Shown: positions 32,767-36,149 of the stretch, in pieces
How positions within the stretch are numbered: the first letter of the stretch is position 1
How the letters are laid out: each line of letters opens with the position of its first letter
Assembly (NCBI GenBank): GCA_031291445.1
Contig: JARLJA010000062.1
Coordinates: forward strand, 1 to 36,149
Origin: Xanthobacteraceae bacterium
GTDB taxonomy: Bacteria > Pseudomonadota > Alphaproteobacteria > Rhizobiales > Xanthobacteraceae
DNA length: 36,149 bases
Direction: 5' to 3'
The notes under the pieces: generated by a model
Database searches by the model: none
The model's input: the letters and a program-made list of their open reading frames with translations, nothing else
What the model was told of the DNA's origin: nothing
Position numbers and translations under genes: made by a program

Positions 32767-33876
32767 ATGACCGCCTACATCTTCCGCCGGCTGCTGTTGA
32801 TGGTGCCCACGCTGCTCGGCATCCTGTTCGTGTCGTTCGTCGTGGTGCAGTTCGCGCCCGGCGGACCGGTGGAGCGGGTGATCGCCCAGCTGAGCGGCGC
32901 CGACACCGGCGCGACCTCGCGGATTTCCGGCTCCGGCGGCGGCGACTTCGGCGCCCGCATGCCGATGGGGGCAGCGGCCGACACCGTGAACTCGAAGTAT
33001 CGCGGCGCCCAGGGCCTCGATCCCGCCTTCATCAAGAGCCTGGAGAAGCAGTTCGGCTTCGACAAGCCGGCGCCCGAACGCTTCCTGCTGATGGTGTGGA
33101 ATTTCGCCCGCTTCGATTTCGGCAAGAGTTACTTCCGTGACGTCAGCGTGATCGAGCTGATCAAGGAAAAGATGCCGGTGTCGATGTCGCTCGGCATCTG
33201 GATGACGCTTCTGACCTATCTGGTCTCGATCCCGCTCGGCATCCACAAGGCGGTGCGCGACGGCTCGCGGTTCGACATCTGGACATCGTGGGTGATCATC
33301 GTCGGCTATGCCATCCCGGGCTTCCTGTTCGCCATCCTCCTGATCATCCTGTTCGCCGGCGGCTCGTTCTACGACCTGTTCCCGCTGCGCGGGCTGACCT
33401 CGGACGGCTGGTCGCAGTTCCCCTGGTACTGGAAGATCATCGACTATTTCTGGCACCTCACCCTGCCGCTGGTCTCGATGTCGCTCGGCGCCTTCGCCAC
33501 CATGACGCTGTTGACCAAGAACTCCTTCCTCGACGAGATCCGCAAGCAGTACGTGCTGACGGCGCGCGCCAAGGGCTGCAACGAACGCCAGGTGCTCTAC
33601 AATCACGTGTTCCGCAACGCCATGCTGATCGTGATCGCCGGCTTTCCCGGCGCCTTCATCCATGCGTTCTTTTCCGGATCGCTCCTGATCGAGACCATCT
33701 TCTCGCTCGACGGTCTCGGCCTGCTCGGGTTCGAGAGCGTGCTCAACCGCGACTATCCCGTGGTGTTCGGCACACTCTACATCTTTTCGCTGATCGGCCT
33801 GGTGGTCAACCTGATCACCGATGTCGCTTACATGTGGATCGATCCCAGGATCGATTTCGAGGCGCGAGAGGTGTGA
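32767..33876 (+). CDS. yejB: Peptide ABC transporter permease YejB
   Basis: 369 aa inner-membrane permease of the Dpp/Opp class. Residues 1-30 form the first helix (YIFRRLLLMVPTLLGILFVSFVVVQFAPGGP), followed by a long periplasmic insertion (about 45-100) characteristic of YejB. Five further helices follow. The ATPase-coupling EAA-type loop lies in the middle of the C-terminal half (VLTARAKGCNERQVLYNHVFRNA). ATG 32767 was chosen over the upstream open frame because it starts directly before the first helix. Its stop overlaps the yejE start by one base. Confidence 0.93.
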   Translation: MTAYIFRRLLLMVPTLLGILFVSFVVVQFAPGGPVERVIAQLSGADTGATSRISGSGGGDFGARMPMGAAADTVNSKYRGAQGLDPAFIKSLEKQFGFDKPAPERFLLMVWNFARFDFGKSYFRDVSVIELIKEKMPVSMSLGIWMTLLTYLVSIPLGIHKAVRDGSRFDIWTSWVIIVGYAIPGFLFAILLIILFAGGSFYDLFPLRGLTSDGWSQFPWYWKIIDYFWHLTLPLVSMSLGAFATMTLLTKNSFLDEIRKQYVLTARAKGCNERQVLYNHVFRNAMLIVIAGFPGAFIHAFFSGSLLIETIFSLDGLGLLGFESVLNRDYPVVFGTLYIFSLIGLVVNLITDVAYMWIDPRIDFEAREV

Positions 33877-35054
33877 TGACGCTCGCCACGCCACAGCCCG
33901 CCGAAACCGGCGCCGCGGCGCCCGCCAGCGCCGCGCCCGCGCACCGGCGCGGCCCGTTCACCCTGTCGCCGCTGAACCAGCGGCGCTGGGCCAACTTCAA
34001 GGCCAACCGCCGCGGCTACGTCTCGCTGTGGCTGTTCTCGGTCCTGTTCGTGGTGTCGCTGTTCGCCGAACTGATCGCCAACGACCGCCCGCTGCTGATC
34101 GCCTTCGACGGCCAGCTCTACTGGCCGGCCTTCGTCAGCTACCCGGAGACCGCGTTCGGCGGCGATTTCGAGACCGCCGCGGACTATCGCGATCCCTATT
34201 TGCAGAAGCTGATCGCGGACAAGGCCGGCCGCATCGTGTGGGCGCCGATCCGCTACTCCTACGATACCCACAATCTCGACCTGCCGACGCCGGCGCCGTC
34301 CAAGCCGACCTGGATGCTGACCGAGAAGGAATGCCAGCCGGTGGTCGAGCGCAGGGGGCTGAAGAGCTGCCGCGATCTCGAATACAACTGGCTCGGCACC
34401 GACGACCAGGGCCGCGACGTGGTGGCGCGCCTGATCTACGGCTTCCGCATCTCGGTGCTGTTCGGGCTCGCGCTCACCATCGTGTCGTCGATCATCGGTG
34501 TCGCCGCCGGCGGCGTGCAGGGCTATTTCGGCGGCTGGATCGATCTCGGCTTCCAGCGCTTCATCGAGGTCTGGACCGCGATCCCCTCGCTCTACCTGCT
34601 GCTGATCCTGTCCTCGGTGCTGGTGCCCGGCTTCTTCGTGCTGCTCGGCATCCTGCTGTTGTTTTCCTGGGTGTCGCTGGTCGGCCTGGTGCGCGCCGAA
34701 TTCCTCCGCGGCCGCAATTTCGAATACATCCAGGCGGCGCGGGCGCTCGGCGTCTCCAACGCCGTGATCATGGTGCGCCACCTGTTGCCCAACGCCATGG
34801 TGGCGACCATGACGTTCCTGCCGTTCATCGTGTCGTCGTCGGTGATGACGCTCACCGCGCTCGACTTCCTCGGCTTCGGCCTGCCGCCGGGCTCGCCTTC
34901 GCTCGGCGAACTGCTGTCGCAGGGCAAGTCCAACGTGCAGGCGCCGTGGCTCGGCTTCGCCGGCTTCTTCTCGGTGGCGATCATGCTGTCGCTATTGATC
35001 TTCATCGGCGAGGCGGTGCGCGACGCGTTCGATCCGCGCAAGACATTCAGATAG
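33876..35054 (+). CDS. yejE: Peptide ABC transporter permease YejE
   Basis: 392 aa. The N-terminus contains the cytoplasmic block LSPLNQRRWANFKANRRGYVSLWLF leading into the first helix. A large periplasmic insertion (about 75-165) includes FVSYPETAFGGDFETAADYRDP, typical of YejE. Then come NWLGTDDQGRDVVARLIYGFRIS, the EAA loop EYIQAARALGVSNAVIMVRHLLPNA and LDFLGFGLPPGSPSLGELLSQGK, as in DppC/OppC. ATG 33876 overlaps the yejB stop (TGATG). The open frame extends far upstream inside yejB, which is a shadow. Confidence 0.94.
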   Translation: MTLATPQPAETGAAAPASAAPAHRRGPFTLSPLNQRRWANFKANRRGYVSLWLFSVLFVVSLFAELIANDRPLLIAFDGQLYWPAFVSYPETAFGGDFETAADYRDPYLQKLIADKAGRIVWAPIRYSYDTHNLDLPTPAPSKPTWMLTEKECQPVVERRGLKSCRDLEYNWLGTDDQGRDVVARLIYGFRISVLFGLALTIVSSIIGVAAGGVQGYFGGWIDLGFQRFIEVWTAIPSLYLLLILSSVLVPGFFVLLGILLLFSWVSLVGLVRAEFLRGRNFEYIQAARALGVSNAVIMVRHLLPNAMVATMTFLPFIVSSSVMTLTALDFLGFGLPPGSPSLGELLSQGKSNVQAPWLGFAGFFSVAIMLSLLIFIGEAVRDAFDPRKTFR

Positions 35055-35067
35055 GCAGGCCGCGGGC

Positions 35068-36018
35068 ATGGACGCCATCAATCAGCCGCTGCTCGACGTT
35101 CGCGATCTTTCGGTGGCGTTCCGCCACGGCGACGGCTCCTCGCTCGCGGTCGACGGGGTGTCGTTCGCGATCCGGCGCGGCGAGTGCGTCGCGCTGGTCG
35201 GCGAATCCGGCTCCGGCAAGTCGGTCAGCGCGCTGTCGGTGCTGCGGCTGTTGCCCTATCCGACGGCGTCGCATCCCTCCGGCAGCATCCGCTTCAAGGG
35301 CCGCGACCTGCTGACCATGGGCGAGGACGAGATCCGCAGCATCCGCGGCAAGGACATCTCGATCATCTTCCAGGAGCCGATGACCTCGCTCAACCCGCTG
35401 CATACCGTGGGCGCGCAGATCGGCGAGATCCTCGCGCTGCATGGCGGGCCGCGCGGCGACCGCGCCCGGCTGCGGAGCGTCGAGCTGTTGCGGCAGGTCG
35501 GCATTCCAGATCCCGAAACCCGGCTCGGCAGCTATCCGCACCAGCTCTCGGGCGGCCAGCGCCAGCGCGTCATGATCGCCATGGCGCTGGCCAACGAGCC
35601 CGATCTCTTGATCGCCGACGAACCGACCACCGCGCTCGACGTCACGGTGCAGGCCCAGATCCTGAAGCTGCTCGCCGAGATCCGCGCCCGGCTCGGCATG
35701 AGCCTGCTGTTCATCACCCACGACCTCGGCATCGTGCGCCGCATCGCCGACGTGGTCTGCGTCATGAACCAGGGCAGGATCGTCGAGAGCGGGCCGGTCG
35801 AGGAGGTCTTCACCGCGCCGAAACATCCCTACACCCGCGCGCTGCTCGCGGCCGAACCCAAGCCCGATCCGGCGCCGCCGCGCCCGACCGAGCCCGTGGT
35901 GATGACGACCGACAACCTCAAGGTCTGGTTTCCGATCAAGCGCGGCTTCCTGCGCCGCACCGTCGGCCAGATCAAGGCGGTCGACGGCGTCAGCGTGTCG
36001 ATCCCCAAGGGCGAGACG
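35068..36018 (+). CDS. yejF: Peptide ABC transporter ATPase YejF (3' part lost to sequence artefact)
   Basis: ATG 35068 opens a frame with no stop before the window end, 13 bases after yejE. The first ATPase domain is complete: Walker A GESGSGKS at 45-52, the Q-loop [13 protein letters not shown], signature [15 protein letters not shown], Walker [15 protein letters not shown] and the switch histidine FITHDLG. A linker then leads into a second ATPase domain ([34 protein letters not shown]). YejF proteins carry two fused ATPase domains, and the next residues should be the second Walker A. Instead the frame turns into non-family sequence after 36018, so about 220 residues are missing for technical reasons. 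Confidence 0.93.

Positions 36019-36149
<131 letters not shown>

Overview
This is chromosomal DNA from a high-GC alphaproteobacterium. The best fit is the Bradyrhizobium/Rhodopseudomonas/Afipia group (Nitrobacteraceae). The support is a CycM-type membrane-anchored cytochrome c, a BclA-like SbmA/BacA-ABC fusion transporter, a YejABEF operon, a lysine-rich histone H1-like protein, and a composite palindromic intergenic repeat of a kind I recall as common in these genomes. I see no phage, transposase, CRISPR array, tRNA or rRNA. Nearly all genes share the same GC-rich codon use, so the window looks like core or stable genome rather than an island.

Layout. 1-2.7 kb: the 3' end of an acyl-CoA synthetase gene, then ftsH with a strong terminator. 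2.8-6.4 kb: a transglutaminase-fold protein (minus strand) and two tandem GT87/DUF2029 membrane proteins. 6.5-8.8 kb: an azlCD pair, a TetR regulator and a soluble cytochrome c (minus strand). 9.2-13.3 kb: glcD-glcE-glcF, the three subunits of glycolate oxidase, with overlapping stops and starts. 13.4-18.0 kb: an H1-like protein, a BclA-like peptide transporter (minus strand) and an L-lactate/glycolate permease with its own terminator. 18.1-19.8 kb: a small META-domain secreted protein converging on a 404-aa exported protein I do not recognise. 19.8-24.8 kb: metF-metH (minus strand), the folate branch of methionine synthesis. 25.1-28.8 kb: a luciferase-like monooxygenase, the palindromic repeat, kdsB-pheA (minus strand) and divergent cycM with its terminator. 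29.0-36.0 kb: a YejABEF peptide-import operon with two tandem binding proteins (yejA, yejA, yejB, yejE, yejF).

How the genes may work together. The permease at 16.3 kb could feed lactate or glycolate to GlcDEF, which passes electrons to the quinone pool; the two cytochromes c act further down the respiratory chain. MetF supplies methyl-tetrahydrofolate to MetH. BclA-like and Yej transporters are both peptide importers whose relatives affect sensitivity to host antimicrobial peptides in rhizobia.

Sequence quality. The last ~130 bases are not genuine. The yejF reading frame leaves its family consensus after position 36018 and runs into more than 90 C residues, as expected of a contig end made from dark-cycle poly-G reads. 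yejF is therefore cut by an artefact, not by biology. I did not find a clearly new biological system; the more interesting leads are a perfect dyad at 16074-16089, the H1-like repeat gene, the tandem GT87 pair, the two Yej binding proteins and a few uncharacterised small loci.
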